This document shows positions 1-8,349 of a DNA stretch of 64,000 nt, in pieces. Position numbers and translations under genes: made by a program. How positions within the stretch are numbered: the stretch's first letter is position 1; each line of letters begins with the position of its first letter. Location: assembly GCF_000372725.1 (NCBI RefSeq), contig NW_005200063.1:34312-98311 (forward strand), given 5' to 3'. The notes below the pieces were generated by a model. That model saw nothing but the letters and a program-made list of their open reading frames with translations, did not search any database and was not told the origin of the DNA. Source of the DNA: Emiliania huxleyi CCMP1516. Its lineage: Eukaryota > Haptophyta > Isochrysidales > Noelaerhabdaceae.

Positions 1-172
1 GAGGGAGAGAGGGAGAGAGGGAGAGAGGGAGAGAGGGAGAGAGGGAGAGAGGGAGAGAGGGAGAGAGGGAGAGAGGGAGAGAGGGAGAGAGGGAGAGAGG
101 GAGAGAGGGAGAGAGGGAGAGAGGGAGAGAGGGAGAGAGGGAGAGAGGGAGAGGGAGAGGGAGAGGGAGTAC
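1..172. repeat. (GAGGGA)n simple repeat
   Basis: A nearly perfect run of the unit gagaggga fills the first ~170 bases and decays to gagggagagg at its end. No gene is visible in it. Confidence 0.95.
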
Positions 173-297
173 CCTTGGAATGGCCGGATCCAGCCTTAAA
201 AGTACGAGATCGCGCGCGCTTCGCGCGCTGCACCGCCTGTTCTCCGCGGCTGTGTGACGACGCGTGCCGTGTGCCAGCACAGTTGGGCGCGCGCGGC

Positions 298-666
298 GCG
301 ACGGCGCCCGCGAGGGAAGGCGCGGGTGCAGCGGCCGCCGGCGGCCGTACCGCCCGCCAGCCGGCGCAGCAGCGGCCAGCGCAGCGGCCGCCGGCGCAGC
401 AGCCAGATCAGCCGGTGCGCGCATTGCGAGGCGAGTACTGCCGTCCGGCAGCCTTGAGGCGGCCGGGCGGCAGTACTCGTTGGACCGCGCCCGCGAGGGA
501 AGGCGCGGGTGCAGCGGCCGCCGGCGGCCGTACCGCCCGCCAGCCGGCGCAGCAGCGGCCAGCGCAGCGGCCGCCGGCGCAGCAGCCAGAGCAGCCGGTG
601 CGCGCCTTGCGAGGCGAGTACTGCCGCCCGGCAGCCTTGAGGCGGCCGGGCGGCAGTACTCGTTCG
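298..666. repeat. Tandem duplication of ~184 bp, each copy ending in a hairpin
   Basis: Two adjacent copies (about 298-482 and 483-666) differ at only a few bases. Each ends in an inverted repeat. In copy 2 the arms cgagtactgccgcccgg and ccgggcggcagtactcg pair perfectly (17 bp) around a short loop containing ccttgagg. In copy 1 one arm base differs (t for c). Open frames across this stretch read only the repeat and are not believed to be genes. Confidence 0.85.
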
Positions 667-719
667 AACTTTGCGAGCCGTGCGCGCGCCGAGGCGCCCG
701 CGGCGCGCGCCCGCCCGGC

Positions 720-2185
720 TGCCAGTAGGAGGCGGCGCAATATGGCCTATAGTACAGCCCTTGAGGAGGAGGAAGAGGCTGGCTGGCAGTGCTGTATGCC
801 GCCGGGGGCAGTTTTTGGGTGCTGTCCCCATCCCAGGGGGCTGCTACAGATAATCGCTCCCCGCGCTCTATTTTCGCGTTGGAGGTTTGTTGTTAGCAGA
901 TCAAGACACAGAGCTTACACAAAATCACAGCGGGAGGAAAGCGGCGAGTCGCAATTCCAGGAGTCTTTGTGGCGGGCGGGCCACCCTGTCCAGAGAGGCA
1001 CAGGTGCCAATCTGGGGTCTTTCGACCGAGTCTATGAGCCCTGGCCGCCTCCCGATCATGGTGGTGGTAAGGATCCGGCGCGCGCGCGTTGGGCGCCCAT
1101 TCCGTTTGGCGGCTAGGTCGGCTCAGGGCCCCGCCCGTCCACTTCCTCCCGCTTGGCGCGTGATGTGTGAATCGGGCTTCTCGAGGTGTTCAAAATTCTT
1201 CCTTCCAATCTGTCTAGGGAGAAGTCTTCATTCGCGCCCGCCATAATTTCGATCCGATGAACGCGGATGCGTAATATCGAGTTTGATCCGATGAAGAAGG
1301 CGATCGGTTCGCACGCGACAGACCGCCCATACTACATAAAAGAAGACAACTCGCAAAACGCGGTATTATGGAGTGCGCTGCAACTGGCGTCGAGCGTCGC
1401 GGGCGATTGGTGTCGAGCGTTTTAGTGAGGTGGTGCCTTGACGGGAGGCAGCTGTCCGCGGGTGCTTCAGAAGCAAAGCGAGTGGCCATATCATCGACGC
1501 CGAGAAGCGAGCCGAGCCTCCGGCGGTGATTCGAGCCAGGCCTCCAGCGGTGCAACCTTGCCTCCGCCAGCGCCCCATCCGTGCCGGCCGCTCTTGGCGC
1601 GGCACCCGCCGGCGCTGCTGCCGTCGGCGGCAGCACGGACGCGCGCATATGTGGCACTTGCAGACACGCCAAGTTTCTCACCCTCGATTCAGCGTTGAGT
1701 TTTCGCCCTTCACGCACACCAAAACGAATTCAGCACTTGAGCACTGGATAGGGTCGATTCCGCATGGTACGGGACCCCATGAACACCCCAGTGCATGCCG
1801 TCCGCCACATGGGCTGCCATCGGCATACACGAGGAGGTATGTTGATTGATTGTTGTTCGCAGATCAAGACACAGAGCTCACAGTCTTATTTCTTGAGCTC
1901 ACACACGAAAGCGGCCCAAAAAGAGTGAAAAATTTTAAAGGACAACCCGCGTTTTCTTGTTGTCGCGTCAGCGTGCTGAGAGAGAGATTTGTCACTCCCT
2001 TTGTTCTCTTCTCATAAAATTGGAGGGTCGTCGGCACAGCAAGGCTGAATTCTTCTCGGCAAGGAAACGAGGGTTGTGCGACGGCAAGGTCCGTCTGGTC
2101 TCCATTTGCTCCAAGTGCTCCAAGTCTGGTGACGGTTGTTTGCCAAGGCCAGGACAGGCTCGTCAAGCACTGCCCGAGCGCTTGC
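720..2185. other. Gene-poor stretch upstream of the SLC13 gene
   Basis: No open frame here has recognisable protein character. A ~27-base sequence ending gcagatcaagacacagagct occurs near 891-917 (one base different) and again near 1854-1880, about 960 bases apart in direct orientation. The rest shows nothing I can name. Upstream exons or 5' UTR of the SLC13 gene could lie at its end. Confidence 0.5.
1732..1777. repeat. Dispersed 45-bp repeat, copy 1
   Basis: The core ggtcgattccgcatggtacg and its flanks recur at about 25821-25866, where the corresponding core is ggtcgattccgcatggcacg. The two copies agree at roughly nine of ten positions and lie in the same orientation. Neither sits inside a recognised gene. 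Confidence 0.7.
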
Positions 2186-3892
2186 ATGCCGACTCCGCCT
2201 CTGTCGCCAGCCAACGAGTTAGGCGACATCGAATCATCCGTGTCGGTGAACGCGTCCGAAGCGATGATCACAGAGGCTGCCGGCCGCAAGGTTTCACCAT
2301 CCGAACCGACTCACACCCCGCCATCGACGCCAGCGACGAAACAGACGCTGGCTGTGCTGGGCGTGACGCTGGCGATGCTGCTTGCGCCAGCGCTGGTGGA
2401 GAGCGGGCGACCCGAGGTCGCGCGCGGCGCTGCGGTGCTGGGCGTCATGGCGTTGTGGTGGGTGACAGAGGTGCTGCCTCTGCCTATCACGTCGTTGCTG
2501 CCGATGGTCCTGTATCCGCTCCTCGGCGTTTGCTCCGCTTCCGAGCTGGCAAAGGTCTTCTTCGACGCCACGTCGATGCTTTTCGTGGCGGGTTTCCTGG
2601 TCGGACTGGCAGTGGAGCGGTGGGGCATGCATCGCCGCATCGCCTTCTCCGTCGTGGCTCTCGTGGGCGGCGGCGGCATGGCGGCGCTCATCGCGGGCTT
2701 CATGGGCTCGACGTGGCTGCTGTCAATGATGATCTCAAACACGGCCACCACCCTTGCTATGCTGCCTGTGGCGGATGCGTTTCTCGCCAGCCTGCCGCCC
2801 GGCACCGAGCGCTTCCAGTCGGGCTTCCTGCTGGCCATCGGCTACGCGGCGACGATCGGCGGCATCGCCACGCCCGTCGGCACCCCCACAAACGCCATCT
2901 TCCTCTCTCAGTACTCGCTCTTCTGGCCGGACGAGCCCGAGTTCTCCTTTGCGACCTTCACGCTGGCGGCGCTGCCGCTCTCCGGGTGCCTGCTCGTCGT
3001 CACGTGGCTCGCGATATGTGTACGCTTCGTCTGGCGCGCGCGCACGCCCCTCCAGGTCGACGACCTGCGGGCCTTCACGCGCTCGCGAGACGCGCTGGGC
3101 GCGTGGTCGTACGAGGAGTTGGTGCTTTGCGCAGACCTCGGCGCCCTCATCTTGCTCTGGTTTACGGCGTCGTGGTGGAAGCCGTACGTCGCGCCCTCGC
3201 TCAACTCGGGTGCAATCGGGCTGGCAATGACGCTGCCGCTGTTTCTGGTGCCGTGCGGGCGCTCGCTGCCCGCGTCGCTGCGGCGCAGGGTGGGCGCGAC
3301 GCGCTGCACGAGCGCTGCGGCGGCAGCTTACGACAGCGTCCCAAAGGGTCTCGGGGCGGCGCCGCCGCCGCGCTGCATCCTCGATTGGGACGCGGTCAAG
3401 GCGAACTTTAAGTGGGAGATCCTCTTCATATTCGGCGGGGGGTACATGGTCGCGCATGGCACTGTGCGCTGCGGCTTAGCCGGTGTGATCGCTGACTGCC
3501 TGTGTAGTCTCGGCCTTGGCCACGCGGCGCTGCTCTTTGTCATCACGCTGGTCGTCTGCTTCGTCACTGAGGTGGTGTCCAACATGGCCACCGCAGCCAT
3601 CTTTGGACCGATTGTGGTGGCAGCCGCTGCGAAGGCGGGATTCTCACCTGTGGTCATGCTGCTCTGCGTGGCGCTGTCGTCGTCGTTTGCCTTCATGCTC
3701 CCGATGGCTGGCGGGCCCAATATGACCGTCTTCTCCACCGGCCGAGTCTCCATCCGCTTCATGGCCGCGCAGGGTGTGGGGCTCAACTTGGTCGCCGTCT
3801 GCCTCGGCTGGATGTACTTCTACTACGTCATGCCCGCTCTGCTTGGCTCGGCATACACTGAGCTCAGCCTCGGATTCACCAGCACAGCGTGA
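2186..3892 (+). CDS. SLC13/DASS-family Na+-coupled anion (dicarboxylate/sulfate) symporter
   Basis: An intronless 568-residue polytopic membrane protein. The first in-frame ATG is at 2186; the frame is open further upstream but without ATG. Hydrophobic segments run almost throughout, starting with ALWWVTEVLPLPITSLLPM, which is typical of the divalent anion:Na+ symporter family. The two substrate and sodium-binding hairpins of the family are visible as ISNTATTLAMLPV (first half) and VSNMATAAIFGPI (second half); the second has SNM where many members have SNT. A hydrophilic stretch near the middle (residues ~360-430) separates the halves. Members import succinate, citrate or sulfate at plasma or plastid membranes. 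Substrate and location cannot be told from sequence. Family assignment is confident. Confidence 0.9.
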   Translation: MPTPPLSPANELGDIESSVSVNASEAMITEAAGRKVSPSEPTHTPPSTPATKQTLAVLGVTLAMLLAPALVESGRPEVARGAAVLGVMALWWVTEVLPLPITSLLPMVLYPLLGVCSASELAKVFFDATSMLFVAGFLVGLAVERWGMHRRIAFSVVALVGGGGMAALIAGFMGSTWLLSMMISNTATTLAMLPVADAFLASLPPGTERFQSGFLLAIGYAATIGGIATPVGTPTNAIFLSQYSLFWPDEPEFSFATFTLAALPLSGCLLVVTWLAICVRFVWRARTPLQVDDLRAFTRSRDALGAWSYEELVLCADLGALILLWFTASWWKPYVAPSLNSGAIGLAMTLPLFLVPCGRSLPASLRRRVGATRCTSAAAAAYDSVPKGLGAAPPPRCILDWDAVKANFKWEILFIFGGGYMVAHGTVRCGLAGVIADCLCSLGLGHAALLFVITLVVCFVTEVVSNMATAAIFGPIVVAAAAKAGFSPVVMLLCVALSSSFAFMLPMAGGPNMTVFSTGRVSIRFMAAQGVGLNLVAVCLGWMYFYYVMPALLGSAYTELSLGFTSTA

Positions 3893-4305
3893 GACAGCGT
3901 GCAAGTCTAAATCTTGCTTACCTGACCGAAGAATCTGGGGCACATCTCCACACGGAGGGCACACACACGTATGTGCACCACAAAACGAAAAAAGAAAAAG
4001 ACAATTTGGCGCCCGCCGCCGCCGAAAAACCCCGCGCCAAGCGCCGCCCCGCCCTCGTCCCTAGAGGGCCTAGCTAGAGTGTAGAGAGAGAGCCGTATCT
4101 AGACGGTACTGGGGCTTAGAGTTCCATCCTGGCTTGGCGTCCCCTGGCTCCTCCCTCCTGCCGACTGGGTGCACCACGTGTGCCCTCCTGTCGTCGTCTA
4201 GAGAGGTGGAGACGCAAGGGTCGCCCCCCTCCACCCAAGTGTGTGAAGAAGTTTACCTTACCTTACCTTGCCTGCCCTCCGACTCACCGACGTTCCTCCT
4301 CGCTG
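3893..4305. other. Intergenic, convergent between SLC13 and SET genes
   Basis: The 3' regions of two convergent genes. A purine-rich stretch lies near 3985-4010 (acgaaaaaagaaaaagac), and one copy of a dispersed CCTTACCTTACCTT-containing repeat lies near 4198-4266. No coding sequence is seen. Confidence 0.5.
4198..4266. repeat. Dispersed repeat with accttaccttacctt end, copy 1
   Basis: The segment runs from gtggagacgcaagggtcgcc to ttaccttaccttaccttgcc. It recurs at about 57118-57200 as gtggagatgcgagggtcgcc ending accttaccttaccttaccg. The copies have the same order of blocks with small gaps and the same orientation. The function is unknown. Confidence 0.65.
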
Positions 4306-5350
4306 CTAGCCGCCCAACGCAGCCATCTCTCGCTCGCAACGGGTGCAGAGGCACCAGAAGCCGAGCTCGCGCTCGAGGCGCTCGCGCCGCTGCCGCACGG
4401 CCGCCGCCGCCAGCCACGCCTCGTCGAGGTAGGAGAACGAGATCGCCTCGCCCGCTTCGATCGGCCGCCTCGCCACTACCTCGAGGGCCGCGCCGCCGCC
4501 GGCGCGGCGGACGCCCACGCTCGCGTTGGGCGCGCAAGAGTGCTCGAGCAGGCAGGCGGCGCTGTAGATGCCGACGCTGCGCTCGTCGATCGTGAAGAGG
4601 TTCGTCTGCAGCCGCAGCAGCAGCTGTGAGCAGGGCGGGGCGTGAGGACGGCCGCGTGTGCGAAGGTAGGACCCCGGACGAGATTAGCCGAGATAAACCT
4701 CCGCCACGACGCCCTCGGCCAGCGGCACGTGCCGCGCAAACAGCCGCGCAAAGTCGCGCGTGCTACGGGAGAGCGCCTCCTCCTCCTCGCCCGCCTCCTG
4801 CACCTCGCCGCCGCAGCTCGCCGCCGGCTCGAGGTGCGATAGCAGCCAACGGCAAAGTGATGGGGCGGCGGCAGCCTAAGGAGCGTGCGCCGCACGTGTC
4901 TGTGTGCGTGGCCCGCCGGCGTACGCGGCGGCGGCCTCGGTGGCCGGCCGCCGCCTGCGCAACCATGGCGAAGAGGCTGCACACGCGCACTCCATTCTCC
5001 CTCTCGCCGCCCCGCATCGTCGCCGCCTTCGCACTCGCACCGCGGTGCCACTCCCTCGCCGCCGCGGGCACGGCCGGCCAGCGGCACCCGGACGGCTCTC
5101 CTGAGCAGCCTCCAGTGCGTTCGCCGCAGCCTGGGCAGCGGTCGACAGCACAGCCGCCTCGCAGCACCGGTGCCTCTGTTAGGACTATTTCGCCAGCGCG
5201 AAGATGCCGAGTGGCTAGTGTCCTGCGGCCGACTGTGCCGCCGTCCGTCACGCACACTGGCGTGCAGCAGTAGGATGCGTGGCGTCGGCGCCAGAAGCTG
5301 CGGGCGTTACGGGTGCGGTGAACCGAGGCCGGGGAGCCACCTGCTGCCAT
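4306..5350 (-). CDS. SMYD-like SET-domain protein (probable lysine methyltransferase), at least 3 exons
   Basis: Read on the minus strand. The proposed ATG at 5350 gives an N-terminal part with GRRTLATRHLRAGEIVLTEA, the usual start of SMYD-type SET proteins, followed by a short Cys-rich CPGCGER segment that may be a degenerate MYND finger. A middle exon near 4802-4690 encodes DFARLFARHVPLAEGVVAE, with a GT donor. The last exon (about 4627-4306, after ...CTCACAG) encodes TNLFTIDERSVGIYSAACL, the SET core LEHSCAPNA (the NHSCxPN motif), a FSYLDEAW strand and the post-SET-like GFWCLCTRCERE. The order matches SMYD/SET methyltransferases that act on histone or other lysines. The exon between ~5060 and ~4810 is poorly resolved. 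The end is secure; the start and first splice are tentative. Confidence 0.7.
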
Positions 5351-6258
5351 CGATCGCTGACAGAAAAGAATTTTACAAAGCGCACGACACGATTCACTGG
5401 GCACGGGACAAGAGAGATCGCTTGAATGCCGGCATTCAAGCGCGACAGTGCTAGCCGCCTCCGCGATGCTGAGCGGTGCATGAAGGGCGGCGAGCCGCTG
5501 ACGATGAGCGAGGCGTCCTTCTCTCTCCCGTGCGGTTAAGGGTGGGGTAGTGCCCCGATTCTATCCGGGGGGATTCCCCTTTGGTTCTCTCTCTCTGCCG
5601 CAGGCCTCCAAGGCGCACGCGCGCATTGACGGCCTCGCTCGACGAGAAAGAAGGAGAAGGAGGCCCGCCGCCGCTCCGCTGAGAGGAACAAGGCGATTGA
5701 GCAGCCGGGTGTCGGCGACCAGCAGCACCGCCGCAAGCGTAAGCCCGATTTGACTCGTCATCTCTTGCGACCCACAGGTTGAGACGCATCGCCGATTCTC
5801 GCTGCAACCTTCATGCCACCTCGCGGTCGTCCCACCTCTCGTTGGTATCTTGTTGGCAAACAGGACACTCTCGTAGTTCTCTCTGCTGAGTGCTGTCGCT
5901 TCATCCTCTGTCTCGTCGCTCTCCTCTGCCTCGTTCTGCGACGACGCCGCCGCCTGCCGATCCCTTGCGCACTTGGAGCACTTGGAGTGCAGTTGGCAAC
6001 CGCACATCCAGGGCCGGGGGGCTAAGAAGCACACCCAGCGGGCCGGATGATTGGCATCGGGTTACCGGCTAGAGCGCGGACTGGCGCGCTCTAGCCCATG
6101 GGCTAGAGAGCCCTAAAAAAAAACAAAGAAAACAGACACGCCAAACGAGGGATGGGACGAGGACAGGGTCCCCACCTGCACGAGCAGGATTTTGGAAGGA
6201 CGTAGAGAGCCCTATTCCTGGCGGATAGCCGCAGTGATTTTTTTCCCGCGGCACAGCG
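5351..6258. other. Divergent intergenic region between SET and LRR/U-box genes
   Basis: This region should hold both 5' regions. Several Arg-rich open frames are present, but none has conserved features. An ~85-base insertion bounded by 11-base direct repeats lies at 6105-6213 (separate entry). An inverted pair around gagcgcggactggcgcgctc lies near 6071-6091. Confidence 0.45.
6105..6213. repeat. Short insertion flanked by direct repeat tagagagccct
   Basis: The 11-base word tagagagccct occurs at both ends (about 6105 and 6203). The insert begins with an A-run, then caaagaaaacagacacgcc and a gagggatggga block. The same block order (A/G-rich run, acagac, gagggatggga) is found at about 14973-15006, and in reverse orientation at 22110-22140 and 49338-49385. 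It looks like one copy of a dispersed short repeat with target-site duplications. Confidence 0.6.
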
Positions 6259-8145
6259 ATGACCGCCTCGACGCCTTCTCCGCCGCCGCCGAGCGGCACC
6301 GCGCCGCCACCCGGCTCCGAGACTATTGAAGTGGGCGGCTGGCAGGTCGTCATCACCGACGGGCACGCGCTGCTCCCCGAAGGCATGACGCACCTGCCGT
6401 ACGAGGCGTTTCAGCTCCACACCTCTCTCGTCTCGGTCGCCTTCCCGCGCAGCCTCGTCTCCATCGGCAGAAGCGCCTTCTCCCGCTGCCCCTCCCTCTC
6501 CTCCATCAACTTCCCCGCCGGCCTCACCTCCATTGACGATTACGCCTTCCGCCGCTGCTCCGCCCTTGCCTCCATCACGCTGCCGCTGCCCGATGGCCTC
6601 TCGATCGGCGACAGAGCCTTCCAAGACTGCCCCATCAACGACGCGTCGAAGGCAGCAGTGCGGGCCATCAACTTTTGGGCGGTGCGGCCTTCAATCGACA
6701 CGCAGGGGCACGCCACTGTGCCGGAGGGCCTCGCCTCGGTCGGCGAGTCCGCCTTCTCCAGCTGCCCCTCCCTCTCCTCCGTCGACCTCCCCGCCAGCCT
6801 CACCTCCATCGACGCGGGTGCCTTCGACGGCTGCACCGCCCTTGCCCACGTCACCCTCCCCGCCAGCCTCACCTCCATCGGCCTGCAAGCCTTCAGCCGC
6901 TGCTCCGCCCTCGCCTCCGTCACCTTCCCCGCCGCCCTTACCTCCATCGGCGAGCATGCCTTCCGCAGCTGCTCCGCCCTCACCTCTGTCATCTTCTCTG
7001 CCGACCTGACCTTCATCGGCAGCCTCGCCTTCGAGGGCTGCTCCTCCCTCACCACCGTCACCTTCCCCGCCGGCCTACCCGGTGGCCTCTCGATTGGCGA
7101 TTGTGCATTCTTCGGCTGCCCCCTCAACGACGCGTCAAAGGCAGCAGTGCGGGCCATAAACTTTTGGGCGGTGCGGCCTTCAATCGACGCGCAGGGACAT
7201 GCCACCGTGCCGGAGGGCATCACCACCATCGCTGTCGGCGCCTTCTCCGACTGCTCCGCCCTCGTCTCCATCACCCTCCCCGCCAGCCTCACCTCCATCG
7301 ACTTCGAATCCTTCGATGGCTGCTCCTTCCTTACCTCCGTCACCTTCCCCGCCGGCCTCGTCTCCATCGGCGACTTCGCCTTCTACCGCTGCTCCTCCCT
7401 CGCCTCCGTCACCTTCCCCGCCAGCCTCGTCTCCATCGACAACTTCGCCTTCGCCGAATGCTCCCTCGCCCGCGTCACCGTGCCAACCACCGCCAAGATC
7501 GGCGACGAGGCCTTCGACTCCACGACCACCGTCCTCCGCCTCTCGCCTGCGAGCATGCGAGCCCAGGCTAGGGCGGCGGAGGCGGCGGCAAGAGAGGCTG
7601 AGATGGCGGCGGCGGCGGCGGAGGCGGATCGGAACGCGGAAGCGCTTCTGGCGGATGAGGAGGCGGAGAAGGAGGCGGAGCAGCGCGCCAAGGAGCGCAA
7701 GGCCAAGAAGAAGAAGAAGAAGAAGGGCAGGGGCGGGGGGAGCGGCGCCGGGCCGTCGCAGGAACCGGAAGGCGAGGGGGCAGAGGTGATTGCGGCGGCG
7801 GAGGGGGAGGCGGTGGCGGCGGCAGAGGAGGCCGAGTTGGCGGCGGCGCTCCAGGAGAGCGCGAGGCTGGAGGAGGAGAGGCGGGTGGCGGAGGAGCAGT
7901 CGCCCCAGCCGGAGGCGCTGCCTAGGGAGGAGGAGCCGCCGCCGGCCGACTTCATCTGCCCGATCACGACCGAGGTGATGAGCGACCCGGTGATGGCGGC
8001 GGACGGCCATTCCTACGAGCGGAAGCAGATCGAGCGCTGGCTCGCGACCAAGTCGACGAGCCCGATGACGGGCGAGGCGCTCCAGCACACGCACACCTTC
8101 CCAAACCACGCGCTGCGCGGGCGGATTCGAGAGTGGCAAGAGTGA
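6259..8145 (+). CDS. BspA-type leucine-rich repeat protein with C-terminal U-box
   Basis: An intronless 628-residue protein with ATG at 6259. Residues ~35-420 are repeats of about 23 residues with the LRR_5/BspA pattern (for example SLVSIGRSAFSRCPSL, then LTSIDDYAFRRCSAL), broken twice by a longer insert around INFWAVRPSID. Residues ~430-540 are Ala/Glu/Arg/Lys-rich and probably coiled coil, including a Lys run. Residues ~564-628 form a U-box: FICPITTEVMSDPVMAADGH, then SYERKQIERWLA and FPNHALRGRI. U-box proteins recruit E2 enzymes as E3 ubiquitin ligases, and the LRR part would be the substrate or ligand binding side. A second U-box gene with nearly the same C-terminal design lies at 35345. 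Confidence 0.9.
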   Translation: MTASTPSPPPPSGTAPPPGSETIEVGGWQVVITDGHALLPEGMTHLPYEAFQLHTSLVSVAFPRSLVSIGRSAFSRCPSLSSINFPAGLTSIDDYAFRRCSALASITLPLPDGLSIGDRAFQDCPINDASKAAVRAINFWAVRPSIDTQGHATVPEGLASVGESAFSSCPSLSSVDLPASLTSIDAGAFDGCTALAHVTLPASLTSIGLQAFSRCSALASVTFPAALTSIGEHAFRSCSALTSVIFSADLTFIGSLAFEGCSSLTTVTFPAGLPGGLSIGDCAFFGCPLNDASKAAVRAINFWAVRPSIDAQGHATVPEGITTIAVGAFSDCSALVSITLPASLTSIDFESFDGCSFLTSVTFPAGLVSIGDFAFYRCSSLASVTFPASLVSIDNFAFAECSLARVTVPTTAKIGDEAFDSTTTVLRLSPASMRAQARAAEAAAREAEMAAAAAEADRNAEALLADEEAEKEAEQRAKERKAKKKKKKKGRGGGSGAGPSQEPEGEGAEVIAAAEGEAVAAAEEAELAAALQESARLEEERRVAEEQSPQPEALPREEEPPPADFICPITTEVMSDPVMAADGHSYERKQIERWLATKSTSPMTGEALQHTHTFPNHALRGRIREWQE

Positions 8146-8349
8146 CAACGAAAAGCGACACGGCTCTTTAGCCTTCTAGCCATATAGAGCGGAGTTGCGG
8201 AGGAGGTGTACGAGGAGCCAGCTGCGTCTTTATTTGCTGCCTGAGGTTTTCTTTTTCGAGGCGTGTGCGGAGTGAACCTAGGAGTGAACCTGATAGGAAC
8301 CTCGCCGCTAATCATGCAGTACATTGGACACAAGACGGCCACTACTGAA

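Noticed and set aside
196-1116. Overlapping frames over the duplicated hairpin region
   Set aside because: All six frames are open because of the GC-rich repeat. No frame has protein-like composition.
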